Part shown: in pieces, positions 6,708 through 13,600 of the stretch
How positions within the stretch are numbered: the stretch's first letter is position 1
How the letters are laid out: each line of letters starts with the position of its first letter
NCBI GenBank assembly: GCA_965372135.1
Contig: CBDVBD010000053.1
Span: forward strand, 1-19,465
Source: CBDVBD01 sp965372135
GTDB lineage: Bacteria; Electryoneota; RPQS01; CBDVBD01
DNA length: 19,465 nt
Direction: 5' to 3'
Notes under the pieces: generated by a model
The model's input: only the letters and a program-made list of their open reading frames with translations
Told to the model about the DNA's origin: nothing
Databases searched by the model: none
Program-made: the position numbers and the translations under genes

Positions 6708-7916
6708 ATGACCCAAGACATAGTGTTTATCGCGGGTGCCAGGACACCGATGGCGGAATATGCCGGTACACCCGGTGCCGGGAAATTGAAGGATTTCACT
6801 GCGTGCCAATTGGGTGCGATTGCCGGGAAGGAGGCGATCCGGCGAGCGGGAATCGATCCGAAATTGATCGGGCATGTGGTGATGGGGAACGCCAACCATG
6901 CCGGGAATGATGCGTTGTACGGCGCGCGCGATGTGGCACTCCGGATCGATGAATTATCAATCGATACACCGGCACTGACGGTCAATCGAATTTGCGGCAG
7001 CGGGGCACAGGCGATTGTGAACGGCGCCCACATGCTGCTATTGGGAGAACACGAAGCGGTACTGTGCGGGGGGATGGAATCCATGAGCCAGACGCCGTAT
7101 GCCATCCAGGGGCTCCGAGGTACGCCACCCAGATTCGGACCGGGCGTGATGCTGGAAGACGTATTGTTTGCATCGTTGGAACATCCGTATATCAAGATGT
7201 TTATGGCTAACACAGCAGAGAAAGCTGCCCGCATGTATGGCGTGACCCGGCTAGAATGTGATGAATTTGCCTACCTGTCTCAGAAACGGGGTGCGGAGGC
7301 GATTTCTAAGGGTTATTTCGATGATGAGAAGGTAGCGGTGGAAATCACGGATCGTAAGGGGAATGTGACCAAGGTGTGGGACGATGATCATTGTCGTCCG
7401 GACACCACACTGGAAGGACTCCAGAAACTGCGCGCAGCCTTCGGCAGGAATGGTTTGGTGACGGCTGGAAATGCATCAGGGATTGTGGATGGGGGTGCAG
7501 CGGTAGTGTTGACCACGGCTAAAGTTGCCGAGCGGGAAGGTTTGACGCCGATTGCTCGATTGGAGAATTGGGGAATTGCCGCGTTAGACCCGACCATTAT
7601 GGCGATGGGTCCTAAACCATCGACGGAAGCGGTGTTGGAGAAAACCGGCAAAAAGCTGGATGATATAGATTTGGTAGAGATTAACGAAGCGTTTGCTCCA
7701 CAGTATGTCGCTTGTGAAAGAGCGATGGGATTGAACCGTGACAAAACCAATGTCAACGGTGGTGCGATTGCATTAGGGCATCCCTTGGGTGCAACCGGAA
7801 CGATACTAACGCTGAAGCTGATTTACGAACTCCGTCGGCAAGGGAAGAAATGGGGAATTTCCACCATGTGCATCGGCGGCGGACAGGGGATCGCTTTGAT
7901 GGTGGAAGCACTTTAA
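6708..7916 (+). CDS. Acetyl-CoA C-acyltransferase (thiolase)
   Basis: A 402-residue thiolase that cleaves a 3-oxoacyl-CoA with CoA, or runs in reverse. The catalytic set is intact: nucleophile C96 in NRICGSGAQ, NEAF (326-329), H358 in GGAIALGHPLGATG, and C388 in MCIGGGQG. It starts at ATG 6708, with GGAGG at 6698-6702; an in-frame ATG lies at 6696 and the frame is open further upstream, but the conserved protein begins at TQDIVFIAGARTPM. A small insertion around 205-232 (FDDEKVAVEITDRKGNVTKV) is usual for degradative thiolases. In this operon the likely substrates are 3-oxopimelyl-CoA, giving glutaryl-CoA and acetyl-CoA, or acetoacetyl-CoA; a second thiolase at 17314 may take the other. Confidence 0.93.
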   Translation: MTQDIVFIAGARTPMAEYAGTPGAGKLKDFTACQLGAIAGKEAIRRAGIDPKLIGHVVMGNANHAGNDALYGARDVALRIDELSIDTPALTVNRICGSGAQAIVNGAHMLLLGEHEAVLCGGMESMSQTPYAIQGLRGTPPRFGPGVMLEDVLFASLEHPYIKMFMANTAEKAARMYGVTRLECDEFAYLSQKRGAEAISKGYFDDEKVAVEITDRKGNVTKVWDDDHCRPDTTLEGLQKLRAAFGRNGLVTAGNASGIVDGGAAVVLTTAKVAEREGLTPIARLENWGIAALDPTIMAMGPKPSTEAVLEKTGKKLDDIDLVEINEAFAPQYVACERAMGLNRDKTNVNGGAIALGHPLGATGTILTLKLIYELRRQGKKWGISTMCIGGGQGIALMVEAL

Positions 7917-7925
7917 TTTTCTATT

Positions 7926-7949
7926 CCGTCAGGTGAGGACACCTGACGG
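7926..7949. repeat. REP-like palindrome (copy 1)
   Basis: CCGTCAGGTG (7926-7935) and CACCTGACGG (7940-7949) form a perfect ten-base stem with the loop AGGA. No T-run follows directly, so it is not a typical intrinsic terminator. A decayed relative occurs at 8914-8933 and a related palindrome with paired base changes at 18532-18568, which points to a dispersed intergenic repeat family. It may also stabilise the thiolase mRNA end. Confidence 0.85.
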
Positions 7950-7958
7950 CACAGGTGA

Positions 7959-7987
7959 TTAGCAGTAATTTGCATTTTTTATATCAT
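7959..7987 (+). promoter_or_regulatory. Candidate internal promoter before the hydroxyacyl-CoA dehydrogenase
   Basis: TTAGCA, 17 bases and TATCAT (four and five matches of six to sigma-70 consensus) lie in the 94-base gap between the thiolase and the dehydrogenase, with a predicted start about 17 bases before the ATG. The AT-rich gap following the palindrome would suit a secondary promoter. This is a pattern match only. Confidence 0.3.
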
Positions 7988-8010
7988 AGTTATATTTTCT
8001 GGAGGACTAC

Positions 8011-8907
8011 ATGGAGATTAAAACAGTCGGCGTGCTGGGATGCGGCTTGATGGGAAGTGGGATAGCCCATGTCAGCGCGGCTGCAGGATATGAAACCATC
8101 GTCCGCGAAGTGGATGATACATTGCTGGAAAAGGGATTAGGAAAGCTGTACGGGTTTATCGATAAGTCGATTGCCCGTAAAAAGATGTCGGAATACACAA
8201 AGCGGCAGGTTACCAACCATCTGCGCGGAACCACTGATTTGGCGGAACTTAAGGATTGCGATTTGGTGATAGAAGCAATAACGGAAAACCTGGAACTGAA
8301 GAACGAACAATGGAAGGAATTGGATGGATTATGTAGCGCTGATACCATTTTCGCCACCAACACGTCGTCGTTGAAGGTCAAGGATCAAGCGGCTGCAACC
8401 AATCGTCCCGATAAGTTTGTGGGGATGCATTTCTTCAACCCGGTTCCCGTGATGAAACTGGTGGAGGTGGTGCGAGCGGACCAGACCAGCGATGAGACCT
8501 TTCAGGCATCTTTGAATTGGGTGAAATCGATCGATAAGGTGGGAGTGGCGTGCATCGACACCACCGGATTTGTGGTGAACCGGTTGCTGGTGCCGTATCT
8601 GTTAGATGGGATTCGAGCTTATGAAGCGGGGATTGCCACGGTGACGGATATCGACAATGCCATGATGCAGGGGTGCGGGTTTCCGATGGGACCGTTGACA
8701 CTGCTGGATTTTGTCGGATTGGATACCACTCATTTCATCGCCGGCATCATGACCGATGAGTTCGATTTGCCCCAGTATCATTCACCGAAGTTGCTGCAAA
8801 CCATGGTGGATAAGGGCTTGATGGGCAAGAAATCCGGAAAAGGATTTTACGATTATTCCGCTGGAATGCCGGTACCTAATGACGATGAACTGCAGGGATT
8901 GATTTAG
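8011..8907 (+). CDS. 3-hydroxyacyl-CoA dehydrogenase (3-hydroxybutyryl-CoA dehydrogenase family)
   Basis: A 298-residue, stand-alone NAD-dependent dehydrogenase of the HBD/PaaH type that oxidises 3-hydroxyacyl-CoA to 3-oxoacyl-CoA. Residues 1-180 hold the Rossmann fold: VGVLGCGLMGSGIAH, with GCGLMG at 10-15. The catalytic residues are in place: S119 (NTSSL), H140 and N143 (GMHFFNPVPVMKLVEVV) with E152. The helical dimer domain contains TTGFVVNRLLVPYL and ends with GLMGKKSGKGFYDYS. GGAGG lies five bases upstream of ATG 8011. In the benzoyl-CoA route it would oxidise 3-hydroxypimelyl-CoA, the product of BamA, and perhaps also 3-hydroxybutyryl-CoA. It lies between a thiolase and an enoyl-CoA hydratase, a complete beta-oxidation module. 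Confidence 0.93.
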   Translation: MEIKTVGVLGCGLMGSGIAHVSAAAGYETIVREVDDTLLEKGLGKLYGFIDKSIARKKMSEYTKRQVTNHLRGTTDLAELKDCDLVIEAITENLELKNEQWKELDGLCSADTIFATNTSSLKVKDQAAATNRPDKFVGMHFFNPVPVMKLVEVVRADQTSDETFQASLNWVKSIDKVGVACIDTTGFVVNRLLVPYLLDGIRAYEAGIATVTDIDNAMMQGCGFPMGPLTLLDFVGLDTTHFIAGIMTDEFDLPQYHSPKLLQTMVDKGLMGKKSGKGFYDYSAGMPVPNDDELQGLI

Positions 8908-8913
8908 TATGCT

Positions 8914-8933
8914 GTCAGGTGGGGGCACCCAAT
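8914..8933. repeat. Decayed REP-like palindrome (copy 2)
   Basis: GTCAGGTG, a four-base GGGG loop and CACC reproduce the left arm and the first part of the right arm of the palindrome at 7926-7949; the remaining right arm reads CAAT instead of TGAC. It lies just after the hydroxyacyl-CoA dehydrogenase stop, as copy 1 lies just after the thiolase stop. Confidence 0.6.
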
Positions 8934-8995
8934 AGCCTAATAATGGCAAGCTGTTCACTGAAATGGTATAAGTAAGCATTACTGAGGTAAGATAC

Positions 8996-9841
8996 ATGGA
9001 ATACAAGAACTTACTGGTTGTAATTAGTGACGATATCGCAACCGTCACGGTTAATCGTCCAGATGTGTTAAACGCGTTGAACGGAGAAACAGTGATGTCG
9101 CTCAGGAAGTGTTTTAGGGATTTGAAGAAGAATGATGATGTCCGGGCGGTTATCCTGACCGGAGCCGGTAACAAATCGTTTGTGGCGGGAGCGGACATCC
9201 CCGAGCTGGCGAAACAGGATGCGATTGGCGGTGCCGATTTTTCCCATCACGGGCAGATGGTGTTCAACGTGATCGAAGGGATGCGGAAACCGGTAGTGGC
9301 GGCAGTCAACGGATTCGCATTGGGCGGGGGATGTGAGCTGGCGATGGCATGTCATTTACGGTATGCTCATGAAGGAGCTCGGTTCGGGCAGCCGGAAGTT
9401 AATTTGGGGATCATTCCAGGATATGGTGGAACGCAGCGGCTGCCACGGTTAGTGGGTAAAGGTCGGGCGTTGGAACTGGTGATGTCCGGGGATATGATTT
9501 CTGCAAAAAGAGCCTATGAAATAGGGTTGGTTAATGATGTGTTTGGGGCTTGGAAGAAGGATGATCAAGGTCAGGAAGTTCTGAACGAAAAAGGCAAGAA
9601 AATCTTCGATCGTGATTCGTTTATGGATTGGGTCAAGGGGAAACTGCAATCGATTTTATCGAAAGGGCCGGTTGCGGTGGGGCTGGCGATCGAAGCGGTC
9701 AACCGGGGATTGGAAACCACGTTGAACGAAGGACAACGTGTGGAATCGCAGTTGTTCGGGTTGGTGTGCACCACCGAAGATTTCAAGGAAGGTACTACCG
9801 CGTTTATGGAGAAACGTGCGCCGAAGTTTCAAGGGAAGTAA
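8996..9841 (+). CDS. Enoyl-CoA hydratase (crotonase family)
   Basis: A 281-residue crotonase-fold protein hydrating trans-2-enoyl-CoA to 3-hydroxyacyl-CoA. The two catalytic glutamates of classical hydratases are present: E114 in NGFALGGGCELAMAC and E134 in FGQPEVNLGIIPGYGGTQRL. The first oxyanion strand is KSFVAGADIPEL. It is about 20 residues longer than the usual 260 because of a charged insertion near 185-208 (WKKDDQGQEVLNEKGKKIF), just before the C-terminal helices. ATG 8996 has GAGG eight bases upstream. Gene order with the dehydrogenase and thiolase suggests it converts crotonyl-CoA, from glutaryl-CoA, to 3-hydroxybutyryl-CoA. A side role on other enoyl-CoA esters is possible. Confidence 0.92.
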   Translation: MEYKNLLVVISDDIATVTVNRPDVLNALNGETVMSLRKCFRDLKKNDDVRAVILTGAGNKSFVAGADIPELAKQDAIGGADFSHHGQMVFNVIEGMRKPVVAAVNGFALGGGCELAMACHLRYAHEGARFGQPEVNLGIIPGYGGTQRLPRLVGKGRALELVMSGDMISAKRAYEIGLVNDVFGAWKKDDQGQEVLNEKGKKIFDRDSFMDWVKGKLQSILSKGPVAVGLAIEAVNRGLETTLNEGQRVESQLFGLVCTTEDFKEGTTAFMEKRAPKFQGK

Positions 9842-9918
9842 TTATTCAAAATTGAAACTAGACGATTATTCAGAAACCGAATTTGCCTATAAATGACCCA
9901 CATCGGAAGGGTAAATCT

Positions 9919-11346
9919 ATGGAGTTTAGAGAACCACTCAATGAGTTAATAAAATCGCCGACTGATTTTATCAAGGATACCAATTTCCCCCCTGCGGAAA
10001 AGATCAAGATATATGATACTACGTTACGTGATGGGGAGCAAATGCCGGGAGTGGCGTTTTCGCCGGGGCAGAAGCTGGAGTTGGCGAAAGCGTTATCAGA
10101 TATTGGGGTGGATATTATCGACATGGGGTTTCCGTCGGCGGCGATTTCTGACCGGCATGCGCTGCAGTTGATTATGCAGGCGAAACGGCGGGGTGAAATT
10201 CGGGAAGATATGGAAGTGCTGGTGATGTGCCGGTCGCATATCCGGGATATTCAGGTTACCATGGATACGTTAACGGCAATTAATATCGATCCCAAGGAAG
10301 TAACGTTTTTTATTTTCACTTCCGGGTCGGATCTGCATCTGAAGTACAAGATCGGAAAGATGTTGCTCAGAAGGGAAGGTAAGGAACTTTCAGAGTGGAT
10401 GGATTTGCCAGTGTCTTTCTATCGGGAAGCCAATATCCGGATGTCGGTGGAGGCGATCAAATATGCTGTGGATCACGGAGTGGAGAGTATCGAATTCGGT
10501 GGTGAGGATGGTTCGCGATCGGATGTGGATTACCAGATTGAGCTGGCTAAGGCTTGTTACGATGCCGGCGGGACAAGGTACAGTTTTCCCGATACGGTGG
10601 GTTGTTTTACGCCGGAAGGAGTGGATTATTACATTCCCAAGATTGTTAAAGCGTTTCCGGGACGGGATTTTGTGGTACACTTTCACAACGATTTTGGAAT
10701 GGCGAATATCAATACCGTCAGGGCATTAAGCCATGGAACCACAGTGCCTACTTGTACCGTGAATGGGATGGGGGAACGAGCGGGCAATGCGCCGCTGCAT
10801 CAGGTGGTGATGACGTTGAAATATCTCTATGGGATCGAACTACCAAGATTTAAGTACGACAAACTGATTAAACTCAGTCGGATGGTGGAAGAGTATTCTG
10901 GTATCCCGGTGGGAGCACATGAACCGATTGTGGGAGCTGGGGTGTTCACGCATGAGTCGGGGATTCATACCGCTGGATTGGAGATAGATCGGTCGATTTA
11001 CCAGGTGATTCCGCCGGAATCGGTGGGTGCGCGAATGAAGTATGTGTTCGGCAAACACAGTGGTGAAATAGCGGTTAGAGCGGTGTTGAACAAAGAGATG
11101 AACCGCAAAGGATTAGAGAGGGATGGAGTGGAAATAACGGACGAATTGATACGTGCAGTGACGATGTTTGTTAAAGATGCCCGGCAGAAACGGACCCGAT
11201 CCGACAGCTTCTCCAATGTAACCGAAGCCTATTATTTGGCCTACCATCGGTTGGGAATTACCGAACTACGGCTGGTGGAATTAGCATCCACGATTGGGAG
11301 GTTGATTAACGAAGGGATATTCGAATTTCCGAAAGATAGTAAGTAA
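9919..11346 (+). CDS. DRE-TIM condensing enzyme: Re-citrate, homocitrate or isopropylmalate synthase-like
   Basis: A 475-residue protein of the DRE-TIM metallolyase family, joining acetyl-CoA to a 2-oxoacid. The barrel has KIYDTTLRDGEQMPGV (30-45), the metal histidines H254 and H256 (VVHFHNDFG), and NGMGERAGN (282-290). After it come the linker motifs VGAHEPIVGAGVFTHESGIH and FGKHSG (377-382). The leucine-binding regulatory domain of LeuA is absent, as in homocitrate synthases and the Re-citrate synthases of Clostridium kluyveri and Syntrophus aciditrophicus. An extra segment of about 20 residues (near 148-170) follows the conserved SDLHLKYK. ATG 9919 has GGAAGGG seven bases upstream; an in-frame ATG at 9883 adds 12 unlikely residues. 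With the dehydratase and dehydrogenase genes it completes a three-step route, most simply acetyl-CoA and oxaloacetate to 2-oxoglutarate. Family certain, substrate inferred. Confidence 0.88.
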   Translation: MEFREPLNELIKSPTDFIKDTNFPPAEKIKIYDTTLRDGEQMPGVAFSPGQKLELAKALSDIGVDIIDMGFPSAAISDRHALQLIMQAKRRGEIREDMEVLVMCRSHIRDIQVTMDTLTAINIDPKEVTFFIFTSGSDLHLKYKIGKMLLRREGKELSEWMDLPVSFYREANIRMSVEAIKYAVDHGVESIEFGGEDGSRSDVDYQIELAKACYDAGGTRYSFPDTVGCFTPEGVDYYIPKIVKAFPGRDFVVHFHNDFGMANINTVRALSHGTTVPTCTVNGMGERAGNAPLHQVVMTLKYLYGIELPRFKYDKLIKLSRMVEEYSGIPVGAHEPIVGAGVFTHESGIHTAGLEIDRSIYQVIPPESVGARMKYVFGKHSGEIAVRAVLNKEMNRKGLERDGVEITDELIRAVTMFVKDARQKRTRSDSFSNVTEAYYLAYHRLGITELRLVELASTIGRLINEGIFEFPKDSK

Positions 11347-11387
11347 GACTTGAAATAACATAAGATTATTCAACCCAAGGAGGATTT

Positions 11388-12518
11388 ATGAGCCTGGATT
11401 GGCTGCCCCGGGAGGGGGGATTGAAGGATCACGATTTGTACGATAACACCTATCTGAACGGTGAGCCACCCACAGTGAATTATGAGTTGAAACCGATTGT
11501 GGGAGCGGATGGCACGATGGTGGATGGGTTGTATTCCGCGTGGATTACGTTGAATAATCCAAAGCAGTACAATTCGTACACTACGGAAATGGTCAAGGGG
11601 GTGATTGGGGCGTTTCATAAAGCGTCCATGGACCGGACAGTGGTGGCTGCGGTGTTTACTGCGGCGGGAGATCGAGCGTTTTGCACCGGCGGAAATACCA
11701 AGGAGTATGCGGAATACTATTCAGGAAAACCCACTGAATACGGACTGTACATGGATCTGTTTAACGCCATGGTGGATGCGATTTTGATGTGTAAGAAGCC
11801 GGTGATCTGCCGGGTGAACGGAATGCGGATAGCCGGAGGTCAGGAAATTGGGATGGCATGCGATTTAACGGTGTCAGGGGATCACGCGATATTCGGGCAA
11901 GCCGGTCCCAGACACGGGTCGGCGCCGGATGGGGGCTCCACGGATTTTCTACCCTGGTATTTGACGATTGAAGATGCGTTGTGGAATTGCGTGTCATGTG
12001 AGATGTGGTCGGCATACAAGATGAAACAGAAGGGATTGATTTCCAAGGCGGTGAAGGTATACAAAGATAACGGAACGTTCGTTCCGAATCCGCAAGTGAT
12101 CACGGATAAGTATGTGGAAAATGGGGATATAGTCTATGGGGATTTCTTGAAAGGAGAAGCGGGAAAGGCTGCCAGGGAAAAGGCGAAAGGATCGGAAGTC
12201 GATTTTTCGCTGCTGGATAAGGAAGTGGGTAAAATCTTGTGGACCTTTACCAATCTGTTTCCAAACTGCTTGATGAAGTCGATCGATGGAATCCGCCACA
12301 AGAAGAAATTCTTTTGGGATCAGACCAAACTTGCGAATCGGCACTGGCTGGCAGCTAATATGCAGGGTGAAGCGTTTTTAGGCTTTACCGCGTTTAATAC
12401 TAAGAAGATTACCGGTTCCGATGTAATCGATTTTATAAAGTATCGTCAATTGACTGCTCAAGGGCACGCTTTGGATGAGGATTTCTTCGAGCAGGTGTTG
12501 GGAAAACCGCAGGAGTAG
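11388..12518 (+). CDS. bamA: 6-oxocyclohex-1-ene-1-carbonyl-CoA hydrolase (BamA/Oah), ring opening
   Basis: A 376-residue crotonase-superfamily enzyme that I recognise as BamA/Oah, the marker of anaerobic aromatic degradation. It hydrolyses the alicyclic 6-oxo ring to 3-hydroxypimelyl-CoA. Diagnostic segments are MSLDWLPREGGLKDH at the start, GLYSAWITLNNPKQYNSYTT (48-66), FCTGGNTKEYAEYY (98-111), MCKKPVICRVNGMRIAGGQE (134-153), FGQAGPRHGSAPDGG (169-183), WNCVSCEMWSAYKMK, LFPNCLMKSIDGIRHKKKF and the end FFEQVLGKPQE. The length equals that of known BamA, and the resemblance to my recollection of the Thauera enzyme runs end to end. AAGGAGG lies four bases before ATG 11388. The last 47 bases are duplicated downstream at 12773-12819 around a small membrane protein gene. 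The stop codon overlaps that gene's ribosome binding site, suggesting translational coupling. Confidence 0.95.
   Translation: MSLDWLPREGGLKDHDLYDNTYLNGEPPTVNYELKPIVGADGTMVDGLYSAWITLNNPKQYNSYTTEMVKGVIGAFHKASMDRTVVAAVFTAAGDRAFCTGGNTKEYAEYYSGKPTEYGLYMDLFNAMVDAILMCKKPVICRVNGMRIAGGQEIGMACDLTVSGDHAIFGQAGPRHGSAPDGGSTDFLPWYLTIEDALWNCVSCEMWSAYKMKQKGLISKAVKVYKDNGTFVPNPQVITDKYVENGDIVYGDFLKGEAGKAAREKAKGSEVDFSLLDKEVGKILWTFTNLFPNCLMKSIDGIRHKKKFFWDQTKLANRHWLAANMQGEAFLGFTAFNTKKITGSDVIDFIKYRQLTAQGHALDEDFFEQVLGKPQE
12472..12518 (+). repeat. Direct repeat, upstream copy (bamA 3' end)
   Basis: The last 47 bases of bamA, encoding the DEDFFEQVLGKPQE tail and stop, recur at 12773-12819 with 44 of 47 bases identical. 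All three differences are at third codon positions and silent (CCG/CCA, GAG/GAA, TAG/TAA). The copies are 301 bases apart and bracket one small gene. Confidence 0.95.
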
Positions 12519-12527
12519 GAGGAAAAT

Positions 12528-12752
12528 ATGGATGGTTCATTTGGAAATATTTTAGGTTTGTTCGCTCTTTCAAGCGCAATCTGTTGTCATATTCTTTCCA
12601 AGACACATTATGGAGTTGAAAAGGGCTGGTTCACCAACAAATGGTTTTGGGCGGGACTATTTGGGAACCTGCCGGTACTTGTGGCATTTTTGGGTCATGT
12701 TTTTCTCTCCCGAAAGGGATCGAGTAATATTGTGTCGGGTGAAGAAATATAA
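12528..12752 (+). CDS. Small two-helix membrane protein between duplicated bamA ends
   Basis: A 74-residue protein I cannot assign to a named family. Two hydrophobic segments are visible: about 7-24 (NILGLFALSSAICCHILS) and 39-60 (KWFWAGLFGNLPVLVAF onward). The connecting 'KGWFTNKWFWAGLFGN' pattern recalls small integral membrane proteins with 'GR..WFLLGLLFGP' motifs, which is only a resemblance. A perfect AGGAGG (12517-12522) overlaps the bamA stop and lies five bases before ATG 12528, so it is very likely translated. It seems less GC-rich than bamA. It occupies nearly all of the 254 bases between the two copies of the bamA tail, suggesting arrival as a cassette. A role in the aromatic pathway is not indicated. 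Confidence 0.65.
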   Translation: MDGSFGNILGLFALSSAICCHILSKTHYGVEKGWFTNKWFWAGLFGNLPVLVAFLGHVFLSRKGSSNIVSGEEI

Positions 12753-12772
12753 CGGCGTGAATAGTCAGTTAG

Positions 12773-12819
12773 TGGATGAGGATTTCTTCGAGCAGGTGTT
12801 GGGAAAACCACAGGAATAA
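12773..12819 (+). pseudogene. Orphan copy of the bamA 3' end
   Basis: Second copy of the bamA tail, reading DEDFFEQVLGKPQE followed by TAA. The frame is closed by a stop at 12553-12555 and is one base out of phase with the small membrane protein, so it is not a continuation of either gene. It could only be translated from an unsupported start such as ATG 12610. Either a second bamA was deleted down to its tail, or an element inserted at the 3' end of bamA and carried a replacement tail with it. Confidence 0.85.
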
Positions 12820-12856
12820 ACAATAGCAGAAAATCGAAACTAAACGAGGTAATAAA

Positions 12857-13600
12857 ATGTATTTGGAAAACAAGAATGCAATTGTGACCGGTGGGTCGTT
12901 GGGGATTGGTGCGGCGATGGCGCTGGATTTAGCGGAAAACGGCGCCAATGTGGCGTTGAATTTTCGTAAGCACAAGGATGAAGCCCAAGCCATCATCGAT
13001 CAGGTTAAGTCCATGGGACGGAAAGGCTTACTTGTACAAGCCGATGTATCCAATTTCCAAGACGCCCAGAACATGGTGGATACCGTGGTCCAGGAGTTCG
13101 GAGGGCTGGATATCCTGGTGTGTAACGCCGGTATCAACTGGGACGGAGTGATCTGGAAGATGACCGAGGAGCAGTGGGATACGGTGATGAATATTGACTT
13201 GAAAGGATATTTCAATTATACCCGTGCGGTGGCGCCGGTGTTTCGGGAACAGAAACACGGTAGGATTGTTAATTTGACATCGATCAACGGGTTACGGGGG
13301 AAATTCGGTCAGACCAATTATTCTGCCGCCAAGGCTGGGATTATCGGATTGACCAAGTCAACCGCGCGTGAGTTGGGGAAATACCAGGTGACGGTGAATG
13401 CGGTGGCGCCGGGATTGATTTTGACCGATATGATGACGCAGATGCCGGAAGAAGCCAAGCAGGTGTCGTTGAACGAGACGGTGCTGAAAAAATTAGGGCA
13501 GCCGGAAGATGTGGCGCATTTAGTGACGTTCCTGTGTTCCGATAATGCCGGGCACATCACCGGCGAAGTGATTAAAGTGGACGGTGGACAGTATATCTGA
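12857..13600 (+). CDS. SDR oxidoreductase (FabG/BadH-like)
   Basis: A 247-residue classical short-chain dehydrogenase/reductase. NAD(P) binding is shown by TGGSLGIG (11-18), and the structural motif NAG is at 90-92. The catalytic triad is S142, Y155 and K159 (TSINGLRGKFGQTNYSAAKAG). The end, GEVIKVDGGQYI, is standard for FabG-like 3-oxoacyl reductases. Such enzymes reduce 3-oxoacyl-ACP or acetoacetyl-CoA, or oxidise cyclic hydroxyacyl-CoA, as BadH does for 2-hydroxycyclohexanecarboxyl-CoA. Next to bamA, a role as the alicyclic alcohol dehydrogenase before ring opening is tempting, because the usual BamQ/Had (a zinc-type MDR enzyme) is not seen here. The sequence alone does not separate these options. 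GAGG lies seven bases upstream of the ATG. Confidence 0.9.
   Translation: MYLENKNAIVTGGSLGIGAAMALDLAENGANVALNFRKHKDEAQAIIDQVKSMGRKGLLVQADVSNFQDAQNMVDTVVQEFGGLDILVCNAGINWDGVIWKMTEEQWDTVMNIDLKGYFNYTRAVAPVFREQKHGRIVNLTSINGLRGKFGQTNYSAAKAGIIGLTKSTARELGKYQVTVNAVAPGLILTDMMTQMPEEAKQVSLNETVLKKLGQPEDVAHLVTFLCSDNAGHITGEVIKVDGGQYI

Noticed and set aside
6704..7234. 176-codon open frame on the minus strand
   Set aside because: Antisense to the thiolase, whose catalytic motifs cover this stretch; no recognisable protein features.
7926..7949. Intrinsic terminator after the first thiolase
   Set aside because: The stem is strong but the bases directly after it (CACAGGTGATT) contain no T-run; relatives elsewhere in the window fit a repeat family better.
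12610..12819. 69-codon gene fusing a new N-terminus to the bamA tail
   Set aside because: It overlaps the small membrane protein in another frame, has no ribosome binding site, and its first 50 residues look like a frame-shifted reading of the membrane-protein gene.
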